A stretch of 64,000 bases of DNA from assembly GCA_965112735.1 (NCBI GenBank), contig OZ218951.1:2728001-2792000 (forward strand), read 5' to 3'. The notes under the pieces are model-generated. The model was not told the DNA's origin, ran no database searches, and worked only from the letters and a program-made list of their open reading frames with translations. Below, piece after piece: positions 33,587-44,217 of this stretch. Position 1 is the stretch's first letter. Every line of letters begins with the position of its first letter. Both the position numbers and the translations under genes were made by a program. Source of the DNA: Phaeosaccion multiseriatum (Eukaryota > Ochrophyta, other classes).

Positions 33587-34633
33587 CCCTCGCTTTCAAA
33601 ATCCACCAAATACACCCCCCCACTCGTCATAACAGGACGCATTGGATCGTGAAACTCAGTCAAGCGATGTTTTGCTACATGTTCCTGTCGGGGTGCATTG
33701 CTCTGAGCCTGACCAACTTGTTCTTCCTGGGGCCTGCCACCAACGCCGTTTGTTTCCTACGGCCGTGGATGCTGCATCTGTCGCTCACCTTCACCATCGG
33801 CTGCCTTCTTGTCAAAGTAAGACCGGTGTATGCACACGCACGCACACACACACCCACATACCTATATGCACACACACACACAGAGAAAGAAGGAGAGAGA
33901 CGCACACACACACCTATATGCGAGCATAGACAGAGAGAGAGGGAGAGGGAGTCTTTCTTTCTTTCTCTCTCTCTCTCACACAGATGGCTACACATGCCTC
34001 CTTCATCCCATTGTAGTGCGATGGTCTTGCTTGTGTTATGACTTTCTGGCGAGGAGTCATGTCAAGGGCTCGGAGGTGGGGATTGGGTTTGAGGTGGCCT
34101 GGTTGGTGATACAATAACATCTATGCTTACACGTCTCGCCCTCCCCTCCTCCCCCCTCCCCTCTCCTCCCCTCCCCTCCCCTCCCCTTCCCTCGCCTCGC
34201 CTTCCCTCGCTCTTGTACTCCTCTTGCACACCACTACCGACCGACCGACACGAGCAACAGGTGCACCGCGCGTGGAAGCTCTTCGACCACACCACAGGTC
34301 TTAAGCGAATCAGAATCAGCAACCGGCAGCTTGTGCGGCGCATCGGGCTTCTATGTAGTGTGGACGTCTTTCTCCTAGTTCTGTGGAGTGCCATCTTTAC
34401 GCCCCACGCTACCTCATCAACGGAGCTTGACGGTTTCGTGACGGTGCCTCATCTTGAGTGTGACGATTCCAGTGGCGGTCACGTGTTTTCCTACGTTCTC
34501 TGGGGATACAAAGTGAGTGATGGGAGGGAGAGAGAGGGGGGGGGGGCGCAAGACGGTGTAAGGTGTGGTAACGCCTCCAAGGACTATCCACTCTGCTGAC
34601 CTCTCTTCTCCACCCCAACCCCCCTCATGCGAA

Positions 34634-34683
<50 letters not shown>

Positions 34684-35440
34684 ACACACACACCATGTCT
34701 ATGTGAGCAGCTGATCTTGCTGACGGCGGGGGCCTATCTGTCCTACCAAACATGGAGCATCAACGACACCGCAGCGGAGGCAAAGCCCACGGCAGTCTCT
34801 CTGTACAACGTCATCATTCTCCTCCTCGTCAATGCTTTGCTCAAGATTATGAACTCGACTCCAGTCCTTTCGGTGAGTGAGGAAGTGGGTGTAGTATGTC
34901 AGTGGGTGGGTGGATTAGTGAGCGGGTGGGTGGGTCCAGAGTATAGCTCGTTTATTCACTTCTTCGCACCGTGTGCTCCGTTCGTGTTCTCTCCTCCATT
35001 TTCCCTCCCATCTACTTCGTCGTCGTTTCCCTCCCTATCTCCCTCCCTCCCTCCCTCCTTCCCTCCCTCCCTCCCTCCCTCCCTCCCTCCCTCCCTCCCT
35101 CCCTCCCTCCCTCCCTCCCTCCCTCCATACTACACCCTTTCATCTTGTTCTGACTTCCCCCCTTCCTGCCCCTCTTGCACTGCCAGGTCACTTTACTGAG
35201 TGTCTCCATCATCACAGGCACAGTTTTCTCCATGACGGTCCTGTTCGTGCCCAAGCTGCAGCGCATCATAAGCGGAGAGACGGACGTTAGCTTAACCATG
35301 AGCAAGGCGACCACTCGGTCTTACAAGACGAGAGTGTCCGTCCAATCGAAGGTTTCCGGCCGCGGAACAAAGCCCCCCAGCCTACGTGGAAGCGTAAGTG
35401 GAAGAAGCGCAAGACCCCCTCCCAAGCTTAGCGAGAGCGG

Positions 35441-35476
<36 letters not shown>

Positions 35477-35720
35477 GGAGCAAGAAACATCGAGCAACAT
35501 GGTTCAGATGTCTCCACTCATACCCGTGGAGAGTCGGGAAGGGCCCGAAGGAAGGGCTGGGGAGGAGGTTGAGAAGAAGGCCAAGGTTGAGTTTGCTGTG
35601 AAACCACGGGGGCGGAGTGGGAGCAGTGGCAGCAGTTTCGTCGTTCCCTCGCAACAAGATGATGGTGATGATGATGCTGCAACAGAGCAGATGCAGGACA
35701 TTGAAAAAATTATGTTATAG
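27850..35720 (+). CDS. Filamin-repeat class C (GABA-B-like) G-protein-coupled receptor, copy 2
   Basis: Thirteen exons (27850-28747, 28986-29188, 29609-29683, 29969-30124, 31023-31211, 31394-31513, 31988-32122, 32369-32584, 32978-33075, 33636-33816, 34261-34512, 34711-34872, 35187-35720) close in phase to 1072 aa. A signal peptide is followed by an unrecognised glycosylated ectodomain (to about 390). Two filamin/ABP280-type repeats follow (about 400-620; HTGDGVYEVNATFGGKG and DSLGVPGSPFETAMIE are the canonical strand motifs). The seven-helix domain spans about 669-918. GABA-B landmarks are CFLRPWMLHLSLTFTIGCLL (TM3), VHRAWKLF, VLWGYK (TM5), SVYNV-like VSLYNV (TM6) and FVPKL after TM7. The tail is Ser/Arg/Ala-rich with an Asp cluster. 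No Venus-flytrap domain is visible. Signalling through a G protein is inferred from the family; the ligand is unknown. The ATG is conserved in both copies. Confidence 0.87.
29280..29527 (+). repeat. (GATA)n array in GPCR copy 2, intron 2
   Basis: Interrupted GATA/GATG units, shorter than in copy 1, with an ATATATAT insertion near 29466. Confidence 0.95.
30125..30930 (+). repeat. (GTGA)n repeat of about 800 bp beginning at the 5' splice site, GPCR copy 2 intron 4
   Basis: Starting with the intron's own GTGAGTGAG, GTGA units with GGGA, GTTA and GCGA variants continue almost to the acceptor region. This is over four times the length of the copy 1 tract. Confidence 0.96.
31525..31688 (+). repeat. 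(CTCA)n repeat in GPCR copy 2, intron 6
   Basis: CTCA/CCCA tetramers right after the donor of exon 6. They are the complement of the GTGA type found in intron 4 of the same gene. Confidence 0.92.
32655..32890 (+). repeat. CT-rich tract in GPCR copy 2, intron 8
   Basis: Almost pure CT/CCT sequence within the intron 32585-32977. A similar tract occupies about 33390-33600 in the next intron. Confidence 0.93.
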
Positions 35721-35750
35721 TGAACAGGGTGAGGAGACGAGGAGAAGGAC

Positions 35751-35806
<56 letters not shown>

Positions 35807-36474
35807 GGAGGAGGAGGAGGAGGAGGAGGAGGAGGAGGAGGAGGAGGAGGAGGAGGGGGGAACCAGGTATATCAAAAACACACGTTCAAACTTGCTTCAA
35901 GCTAGGCGTTTGTATAGCAATGCCATTCTGAGTAACGGCGTTAGTATTGAATGTACTAAGGAAAGAAAACTCAGCTTCATACTAAGCACCAAGCAAACGT
36001 GTGTGTGCGGCCGTGTGTGCGTGCGTGAGTACGTGTAATGAGTCGGACAACCGTCGACTCACTGCGCTTCCTTGCCGGAGTAAAAGTCGTCGTACTTACT
36101 CGGCCCTAGAGCGGCCTAGACCTATCTTGGAGTATGTGAAGAGGCCCGCGACAGAGGCCCGCAGCGCGGCGGCGGAGGGAAGGGATTTAAGGGGGGAAAA
36201 TATATGTTCTAAAGAGGGACCCCCCCCCCCCCCTCCCTTGTTCACAGATTCATTTTTTCTTTATCACCAACACTTGCAGGTGTTTTTTTGTATCGTTCGA
36301 TGTTTCCCTGTTCCTCGAGAGATTCCCTCTTATTAATCATCCCGCAGCACACTCTGAAACTGCCCACAGTAGAGATTCTACCGAGGGGGATCTTGGTGAA
36401 AGGAATGGGACAGGGGGAGGAAGAGGAGCAAATATCTATCCCCTTGTCTTTGGACTGGGCCGACAGAGGAGAGA
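35721..36474. other. Spacer between GPCR copy 2 and the septin gene, with (GAT)n and (GAG)n
   Basis: Immediately after the copy 2 stop there is a GAT triplet run (about 35751-35804) passing into a GAG run (35805-35858), probably in the 3' UTR. The rest (about 35880-36474) has no recognisable exon and includes a poly-C run near 36220-36232. It presumably carries the septin promoter. Confidence 0.5.
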
Positions 36475-38231
36475 ATGTGGTTGGGCAGTGCCGTCGTCTT
36501 GCTCTCATTGCTGCTCGGCAATGCGGCTGATGATGGTGCTCCGTGTATGGAGCACTTTGGGAAGGTGACAAAGGAGCAGAGGGCAAGTTATGCCGAGGCT
36601 ATGACCTTTCAGGCCCAAACGGGGCCAGGACCGAGGCAAGCGAAAAAACCAGGACAGTTGCATGAAGAGATCAGTGACAGGACATTCAACTTTCTCGTCG
36701 CGGGCGAGAGCGGGTTGGGCAAGACCACTTTCATCAACACTTTCTTCCAATTCTACAGACCGGATGGGGTACATCTGTACGACGGTGACGTGCTTGGCGC
36801 AACAAGACTGAGTGACTTTGTCCATCCGGAGACGCGCGCGCAATTGCAGTATTCTTTCAGTCACTACATGGAGAAGGTTGCAGGCGGGGGATTCAACATG
36901 AAATACACATTGCAAGATACCCCTGGCTACGGCGACGATTTGAACGTCAACAAGAGCATATCCGTGGTGATGGACCACATTACTGAGCAGCACTGCAGCT
37001 GGAGTAGGCACAGGAGTGACGCCTTCATCAGTGGAGGTGAGCCTGACCCTGGCCTGGACACTCGGTACCACGTGTGTCTGTACTTCATCAGCCCACATCG
37101 ATACAGGATGAACGATCTCTATTTCATTGAGCAACTTTCCACAGTGTGCAACGTGATTCCCATCATTGCCAAGGCTGACAGCATCACAGTGGCAGAGATG
37201 GAGCGGTTCAGGCCTCACATCATGGGAATGGACGGTGATACACCGGCTGGTGTCGATCGTCGACTACAAGGGCTTGGCGCGAACAAAACCACTGCCCAGC
37301 TTCTCGAGTACTTCACGGCAGAGCTCGCCACGTTGGAGCCACCGGCGAAGAGGAGACTGGAAGACATGTCTAAAAAGTACCCTGACTGTGGTACGAAGGG
37401 AGGAAAAGGGGTCAGCGAGGCTTCCAGAAGAGAGGATTGTCTCAACCTCATCGATGTCTTCCTCGTCGAGAAGTACGGATCCAAAGAATCGGAGGCTGCT
37501 CGCCGGCGGGACGTTGCTACACGGTTCATGCGTTTCAGCGACCCTCAAAGGAGGCAATTTTATGAAGATTTCGGCATTCGCTCCCCGCCAGATGGAGTCT
37601 TCTCAGTCATTTTAGGTAAGAGCCGACCCCTGAGGGTTTCTGTGGCTGGGGCGCACCCATATGCTGCAGAGGGGCGGGTACTCCTCCTTTCATTCTCTTG
37701 TCTGCCATCCTTTCGTCCCTTTCTCACCCCAGCTCCGCCATGGCCTTGCTCCCTTCCTCCCTTGCTCCTTTGGTCCTGTTGCTTCCATGATCAGGCCACG
37801 ACGACCGCAGCGACTTCTTCGAGCAGTGCTTCAACGTGAGCCCCAGGGCGTATCCTGCTCGAGTGTATCCGTGGGGCAGTGCCGAGACATTCAACCCCCA
37901 GCAGAGCGACGGTTTCAGCTTGCGCATGATGCTGTTTGAATACGGTTTCTATGACATTGAGAAGGCCATGAAGACACTGCACAAGAAGATTAAATCCTCG
38001 GGCCGAATTGACGACGCGAGGTGCAGCGCCATCCGTAAGACTCAAGGCACCGCCAACAAGAGAGGGTGGTACTCATCGTGGCGATTCTCTGGACTTGCTG
38101 CGGTGCTTTGTGTGAGCGCAGCCACACTCTACATGAAAAGGACAACTGTTTCCAGAGAGCAAGAGCAAGCAAGGAGGAGGATCGAATATGCTGCACAAAT
38201 GCGGCGGCGCTCAGAATCTATAAAAACCTAA
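36475..38231 (+). CDS. Septin-like GTPase with terminal hydrophobic segments
   Basis: Two exons (36475-37615, 37795-38231) join in phase to 525 aa. The GTPase core has G1 GESGLGKTT (77-85), G3 DTPGYGD, and G4 AKAD in NVIPIIAKADSITVAEMERF. CLYFISPHRYRMNDL is the septin-typical strand. The septin-unique element follows (YPWGSAETFNPQQSDGFSL). Septins form filaments scaffolding membranes and division sites. Unusual are a hydrophobic N terminus (MWLGSAVVLLSLLLGNAADD) resembling a signal peptide and a C-terminal hydrophobic span (FSGLAAVLCVSAATLYM) followed by a basic Arg/Gln-rich tail. Met25 (36547) is an alternative start that would leave a cytosolic, C-terminally anchored septin, which is topologically easier. 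The family call is firm; localisation is open. Confidence 0.9.
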
Positions 38232-39366
38232 TGGTAGGTCTCCTATAAAGGCCCCCCTCCTAACGATTTATCTCTAGGTAAAGTAACAAGGAATTTGTGC
38301 TTTCCTTTGCCTCAGCACTTGGCGGGACCGTCACCCTAAACAGTTACAGAATGTTTTGGACCGGCACCGCTTTAACGGCTGCGGGAGTCCTGACCCCTAT
38401 TAAACCCCGGGGCAGACTCGACCGACGGCAACAGCAGATGCTGTACAACGGCCGCACGCAGCACTTTTGAGGTCACCTCTTGTCCGCCGAGCAGGAGTTT
38501 CAGGCTTGCGGTAAGGTCAGTAAGGCACATTCGGTGTTATGAAGAGACTATTCGGGTGCCATGCCCACCATGCCCTATTTACGATAGTAAAAGAAAGCCT
38601 GATTTACACTACTACTGGCAAGCGAGCCCCAAGATTTCAATTTCTCTGCAAACAGAGCCCCGCGCGACCGTGAAACGACCGAAAGAAGGACAGTGTGTGT
38701 CTGGTGCGACAGAGACTGCCCCCTTCCTTGCCACTCCTCCTCACGTCAATTTGATTTGTGGTAAAATTCATACTTAAGTAACCACCTTGCCTTGAAAAAG
38801 AGGAAAGTGAATATGTGAGGCACACCACCGCTTGGGCGGTCCACACCCCACAACCCACAAAGCCTCCCCTCCTGCCCACACACTCACAACCCCCCCGTCC
38901 AAACGCCACCCACTCACTGAAGAATGCCCATGGTAACCACGGAACAAACTCAGTCCCCCCCCCTCCCCTCCCCGGACACTACACACCCTCACAGAGCGCA
39001 AGCACGGTGTGGTTGCAGTGGCGGAGAAAGAAGAAAGCAAAGCGTCGTAACGAAGGATTTCGTCCAACAAAACGAATCCAGGGGGGGAGGAGTGCCCTTC
39101 CACCTTCCAACAGGCTACTACTACTGTAGCCAATAAATCCACCATCTCTCCCTTCCTCTTCTCCTATTCGCCTCCTCCCCCCCCCCCCCCCCCCCTAGTC
39201 CACCCTCGTCCACATTCGCCGTCGCCAGCCTATGATACGATGTGAGCCTGCCAGCCTGGCCTGCCAAACCGGTCTCCGAACCTCGTCTCTCTCTCTCTCT
39301 CTCTCTCTCTCCCCGGCCACACCCCCTCCCTCCTGTCCTACCCATACTATTTCACTATGACACTTA
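38232..39366. other. Convergent intergenic region between septin and ketoacyl-CoA synthase
   Basis: Apart from the possible small ORF at 38351-38470, no exon was supported. A poly-C run (39177-39196) and a CT tract (39286-39312) lie near the ketoacyl-CoA synthase 3' end. Confidence 0.45.
38351..38470 (+). CDS. Possible 39-aa small membrane protein
   Basis: ATG at 38351, stop TGA at 38468-38470. The product begins MFWTGTALTAAGVLTPI, a short hydrophobic span, followed by a basic segment (KPRGRLDRRQQQM). This is the layout of tiny single-span organelle proteins. The sequence is non-repetitive, unlike its surroundings. I do not recognise a family. It could instead be the last exon of a longer gene, since a CCTCAG acceptor-like site lies about 35 bp upstream, or chance. 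Confidence 0.25.
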   Translation: MFWTGTALTAAGVLTPIKPRGRLDRRQQQMLYNGRTQHF

Positions 39367-42300
39367 TCACTTCTTCTTGGCGCTCAGGCACAGCCACACG
39401 GCGCTGTTGCACTTGAAGCCGCTTCCAAAGGCCACCTGCAGCACTCGGTGGCCCCTCCTAAGATCCTGATTGTCGATAATGTACTCCATCTCGTACCTGG
39501 GAATGAATGATCAAGTGGGTCAGGTCAGGCCAGAGAGAGAGGTGGGGGAGGGGGGTGGCGACAGAAGGGGAGAGAGATAGCGGGAGGCAGAAGAGAGGTG
39601 AGTGGATTCAACGGGCGTCCGAAAGACCAGGTCAGCTAATGAAGGGGAATGAAGGATTCAGATTGAGAAGCGCCAGGCGCGAGAGTGATGACGAAGGGCC
39701 CAAGGTTCGCCCATGTCTCTTGGAGAATCTCTCAGGTTAGGCCTCTACCACCACCCAATACCACCACCCAATCGTGGCCAGGAAGGAGGAGGGCCCTCTC
39801 GACTCTCCTCCCCTCCCCTCCCTGCCCACCCCCCCCCCCTCCTGTCTCCCCTGCTTCCCTCCCATCCTCTCCCATCCCTCCCTCCCTCCCTCCCTCTCCT
39901 CCGCCCTCACCAGATGGAGGAGGAGGAGGTGTTGCCGTAGTCATGCAGCGTCCTTCTGGACGGCTCTGAGTGGTGCTCCTGGAGTTTGAGATTCTTCTCA
40001 ATGCCGTCAATCACGCCTCGCCCGCCCGCATGGATGCAGAAGTGGTCAATGCCTCGCTGTGGCAATGGAGGGGTGGAAAGAGAGAGACAACAGAGGGCCC
40101 AGGTCAATTCACGCAGCTCACACGCTACACACATTACACTACACTTAACACGCACACATACTACAGTACACACACGCCCCCCCCCCCCCCCTCCCTCTCC
40201 GCCCACTGCCATCCACTGCCATCCACTGCCATTCTCCCGCCCTCCCTCCCTCCCTCCCTCCCTCCCTCATACCTTGAAGTCTGGGATGTAGGTCTTGACG
40301 CTGGGTACCCTCCCTGCCATGGCCTTGTTGGAGGCAAGCATCTTGCCGATGCGCTTGAGCACCAGGCTCTTGACCACCTTGAGCTGCTCGGATAGGGGCA
40401 GCACATACGGGCCCAGGGATGTGAAGTTCTTCTCCATGGCTCTGTTTGGGTGGTGGGGTTGGGTGGTTGGTTGGGGAGGGGGAAACGAGAGGGGGAGGGG
40501 GGAGGGAGAACGAGAGAGCAGAGGGAGAGAGAAGGTATATCAGAGAAAGAGAGGGCATGTGTGTAGAAAGACAGCAGAGAGCGAGAAGGACGGATGGGTA
40601 CCGCACACCGCCCGCCTTGCCGCCCCACGGAGGTAAGCCTGAGCCCAAGCCCTCAAACTTGAGCCCCAAGCCTAAGCGGCAAAGCAAAAGCCTCAGCGGC
40701 AAACCAAAAGTCTCAAACCAAAAGTCTCAAGACTGAGCCAAAGCTCCAGCCTGACCCCTCAAGCCTGACTGAGACAGAACACTGACTGAAGCCCCGAGTG
40801 AGAGCTGAAGACTGACCTGCCCGCAACCGTGACGATCTCCTTGCTAAGGCGCACACCGTGATGGCCCTCGTCGTCCTCACACTCAAACACACATCGGTAC
40901 GCCTCGTCGCCCTTGCCCTGCGTTCGGACAGTGTGCAGCAGCTTGAACTTGGCACGGGTGGCGTCTTGCCATCTGGGGGGGTGCGGGGGATAGATACGCC
41001 GTGGATGGGGCGGGGAAGGAGGACGAGGAGGAAGGTTAGGGCAGGAGGAGGAAGAGGAAGTTGTTGGACTCAACAACACGGCTGACAGAGTGCAAACGGT
41101 CCAAAGCTCGAGGGGGAGGCACGAAGAACTCCATGAAGAGAAAGGAGGCTTCAATGCGAATAGAGGAGCGTGCGAATGAGAGAAGACTACGTGTGATAGC
41201 ACATCACCACAGGCTTGTTGCGTCAAGCACAGTGTCAAGCACAGTGTCAAGCACAGTGTCAAGCACAGTGTCAAGCACAGTGTCAAGCAAAGTGTCAAGC
41301 ACGCTTCTTACCTGTTGGAGAGGACAATGGCGGCCCCTCCACAGCGGAAGAGCGTGTTCTGTAGGGGGATGCACAGAGAGAGGGATGGGGAGAGAAAGAG
41401 AGAGCCGTAAGAGAGAGGGCCATAAGACACACACAGAGAGAGAGGGAGGGAGAGAGCAATGAGAGAAAGAGAATGATGACGACGATAGGACCGTCCCACC
41501 AGGCCCAACATGTAGGGCGGTAGCCTGCAGTAAGGCCTAACGTAACCGGCCTACGGATATGTAAGGCACATTGCGCCGATACGTAAGGCCTGTACTTAGG
41601 ACTCTGCACCGAGACCGAGAGACCAAAAGACAGAGACCAATACAGAGACCAAGAGACCGAGAGACCGACCTGCAGCAGCATGCCCCTGGAGTTTCCGTGG
41701 TACAAGTTCTGCGTGAGGTTCTCGGTGGACACCACGAGGGCCACACTCTGCGGTCGGGCCTTCATGAGGTCCTTGGCGAGGTCGATGCTGATCACTCCGG
41801 CACTGCACCCCATTCCGCCTGAGGGAGTGGGGGTAAGAAGGAGGGGGAGAGGGAGGAGAGGAGGGGAGAGGGGGAGGGGGTGGGGGAGAGCGATTTAGAA
41901 ACGGCAGCGAGGCCTGCATGAGACTTGTTCGTCCCCTACCCTACCTCTCCCTCCGTCCCCTCCACTCACTCAGGTTGAACGTTTGGCAATTGGTGCGAAG
42001 GCCGAACTCGTGCACCACCATTGAGCACAGGGAAGGGGTCGGGCTGAAGAGACTGCAGTTGATGATGAGGAAGTCGATGTCTCCGGGCTTGACGTTGGCC
42101 TTGGCCATGGCCTGCGCTACAACGTCGTAAATGACGATGGAAGCTTCCTCCCGAGCTGCCTCCACAGACCTGTATTACACACACAAACACGCACAGTTAC
42201 ACGGGGGTTAGAGCGAGCACGCGAGCGAGCTAGAGAGCATTATTAGAGTACGCCGGGCGCGGCAAGCGAAAGGAAGGGGACAGAGCGAGAGAGGACCCTG

Positions 42301-43457
42301 TTCTCCCTCCTCCTCCTCCTCCTCCTCCTCCTCCTCCTCCTCCTCAGTCTCTATCCTTCCACTTCCCTCCTGACGCTCCTCAGCCAACCCCCTCCCTTCC
42401 TCCCTCCCTCCTATGTCCCTCCCTTACCTGTCGGCAACCACGTCAGCCTTGTGGCTCTTGAGGATGCCGGGTGGCCACGCTGTGGCCTGCCCTGTGCCGC
42501 TCTTCTCCAAGATGCGCTGCATAAACTGAATGCTGTCCTCCGTGAAGCACCTGGTAGTAGAGCAAGGGAGAGGAAGAGAGAGAGGATTACATAGAAGGGA
42601 GGGCATTAGACAGGAGTGCCGAGAGAGAGTGCATACTGAGGAGAGGTGGAGCCGTGTCAACGCAGGACCGAAACACGGCCACATCAGACAGACCAGACTG
42701 CTGCCGTAACGAACTCATCAACCAACGAACGAACGAAGCAAGTAACGAAGCAAGTAACACACACTAAACTCACTTCTGCCGCCGGAGAATGTTGACTATC
42801 TCATCGTGGCTAAGCTTCCACTCCGCGGGGGGCTTGAATGTGGCAAAGTCCACAAGGTACACGGGGGTGGCCTTGCGAGCAAACCACCACACCAGCCCCA
42901 CCAAGAGGGCGGTGGTCTTCCAACTAAGGTCCAAGAGCGTCTTGCTCACGGCGTCGCGATTGAAGGTGGCGGAGATGGTATCGACGAGAGACTCGCGGTT
43001 CTCGAAGGCGTCTCGGGCGATTTGGGCGGTGAGGATGCCCACACCGCACACCAGCAGGAAGGGAATGTAGATGGACACCACCTGGTATGGTTTATGACAT
43101 GGAGGCATATGGAGTGCGAGGAGGCTTCAGTGGGTTGGGGGGGTTGGGATTCGTTGAGTTTCGGGTCTTTATGATGATAGCGACAGTCAGTACAGGAGCT
43201 GAGTGAGTAGGGAGCGAGCGAGTCAAACCACTTAGGTTGGGGAGTAGCAAAGAGACTAGACACCGATAGGGTCTATACGCTTCACTTATGCACACACGCA
43301 CGCACGTACGCACCTGCGTCCAGTTGATGAGCTGGATCAGACGAGACTTCCGCACGCGATAGATCTTCTTGACCTCCTCCTCGTCAAGGTCCGGCAGAGA
43401 CAACACGCTCTCCTGACTACGAGTCATCCCCCCGTTGGGTCGGCCCGAAGGAGCCAT
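39367..43457 (-). CDS. KCS: 3-ketoacyl-CoA synthase (FAE1/KCS type)
   Basis: Ten minus-strand exons (43457-43314, 43081-42774, 42550-42428, 42169-41970, 41818-41670, 41358-41312, 40972-40817, 40441-40273, 40056-39911, 39496-39367) join in phase to 523 aa, the usual KCS length. It condenses malonyl-CoA with long acyl-CoA, the first and rate-limiting step of ER fatty-acid elongation. Two N-terminal hydrophobic spans (about 50-70 and 100-120) anchor it. The FAE1_CUT1/RppA-type thiolase fold follows, with nucleophile Cys263 in [14 protein letters not shown], His441 in [11 protein letters not shown] and Asn474 in [10 protein letters not shown], so the Cys-His-Asn triad is intact. Other signatures are [14 protein letters not shown] and [13 protein letters not shown]. 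Exon 6 is only 47 nt. Intron 6 carries a 12-bp minisatellite. Divergent from the plastid NTF2-like gene. Confidence 0.95.
41221..41302 (+). repeat. 12-bp minisatellite in KCS intron 6
   Basis: About seven copies of AGTGTCAAGCAC, one with AAGCAA, lie directly adjacent to the donor end of the intron (minus strand, donor at 41311-41310). The repeat unit is not found elsewhere in the window. Confidence 0.95.
42305..42344 (+). repeat. (CCT)n triplet repeat in KCS intron 3
   Basis: About 13 CCT triplets inside the intron between 42427 and 42170; GGA on the coding strand. Confidence 0.95.
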
Positions 43458-44217
43458 ACTTGTCCTACTCTACACGGAGGCAAGGAAACGAGAGCAAGGG
43501 GCAGGGAGGGAGGCGACAGAGGGGCTAATGAGGGCCCGGGGGTCGGGGGAAGTGTTTGGAGTCGGGAGGATTCTCGTTGCATTTAAAAAAGAGAAGGAGG
43601 AAGTGTCCCTTGAAAGAACGAAGAGCTTGTTGAAGTAATTAGTACGAGCGAGCAAGGCAGAAACGTCCCTCTCTACAGAACTGTGGGCGGGCGGCTGATG
43701 TCAGAAGGGAGAGTCGTGCACACCCAGCAGAACCGGCCACTATCAATGCGCTCAACGGGTTGTCGCGCAGTAGTGGCGAGGCAGGCAACTCGTGGGGAAG
43801 GGAAACAGTGCCGAGTCCTACCCCAGCCTGTCCCCGCCAGCCCAAGCCAGCGACACGGAGCGTAGTGCGCACTACGCGTCAGAGGTTTGAAGGGAAGACA
43901 AGTGGGGGTGTGTTGCTTTTTTCTCTTTTTTTTTCTCCTTACTCTCACCTCTTGTACTCCCTCCTTTTACAGGATTTGTTTCCTTCGCTGCTTTCCCTCC
44001 TTACCGCCGCTCGTGACTGTGCCTCCCCCTGGCGGCGATTACTATACGGTACTCGTGCTTGATATGCTGCTGTGGTGGAGGAGATGTGCGTGAGCTGCGA
44101 GAGAGTTGACGCGCAACCAAAAAAAGCGAGGCATCATACGTACCCCTCGGGCGGCACCATCTGTGAAATAGGCCGGAGACACAATACGTGCACTTCACTC
44201 GCTTCGCCGTGCGACCG
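43458..44217. promoter_or_regulatory. Divergent promoter region, KCS / NTF2-like gene
   Basis: 760 bp between head-to-head starts. A T-rich/CT patch occurs at about 43915-43980. No coding exon or RNA gene was seen, and no specific binding motif could be assigned. Confidence 0.4.

Noticed and set aside
41204-41434. Frame with repeated Leu-Asp-Thr-Val units suggesting a repeat protein
   Set aside because: It is the 12-bp minisatellite in KCS intron 6 read as codons.
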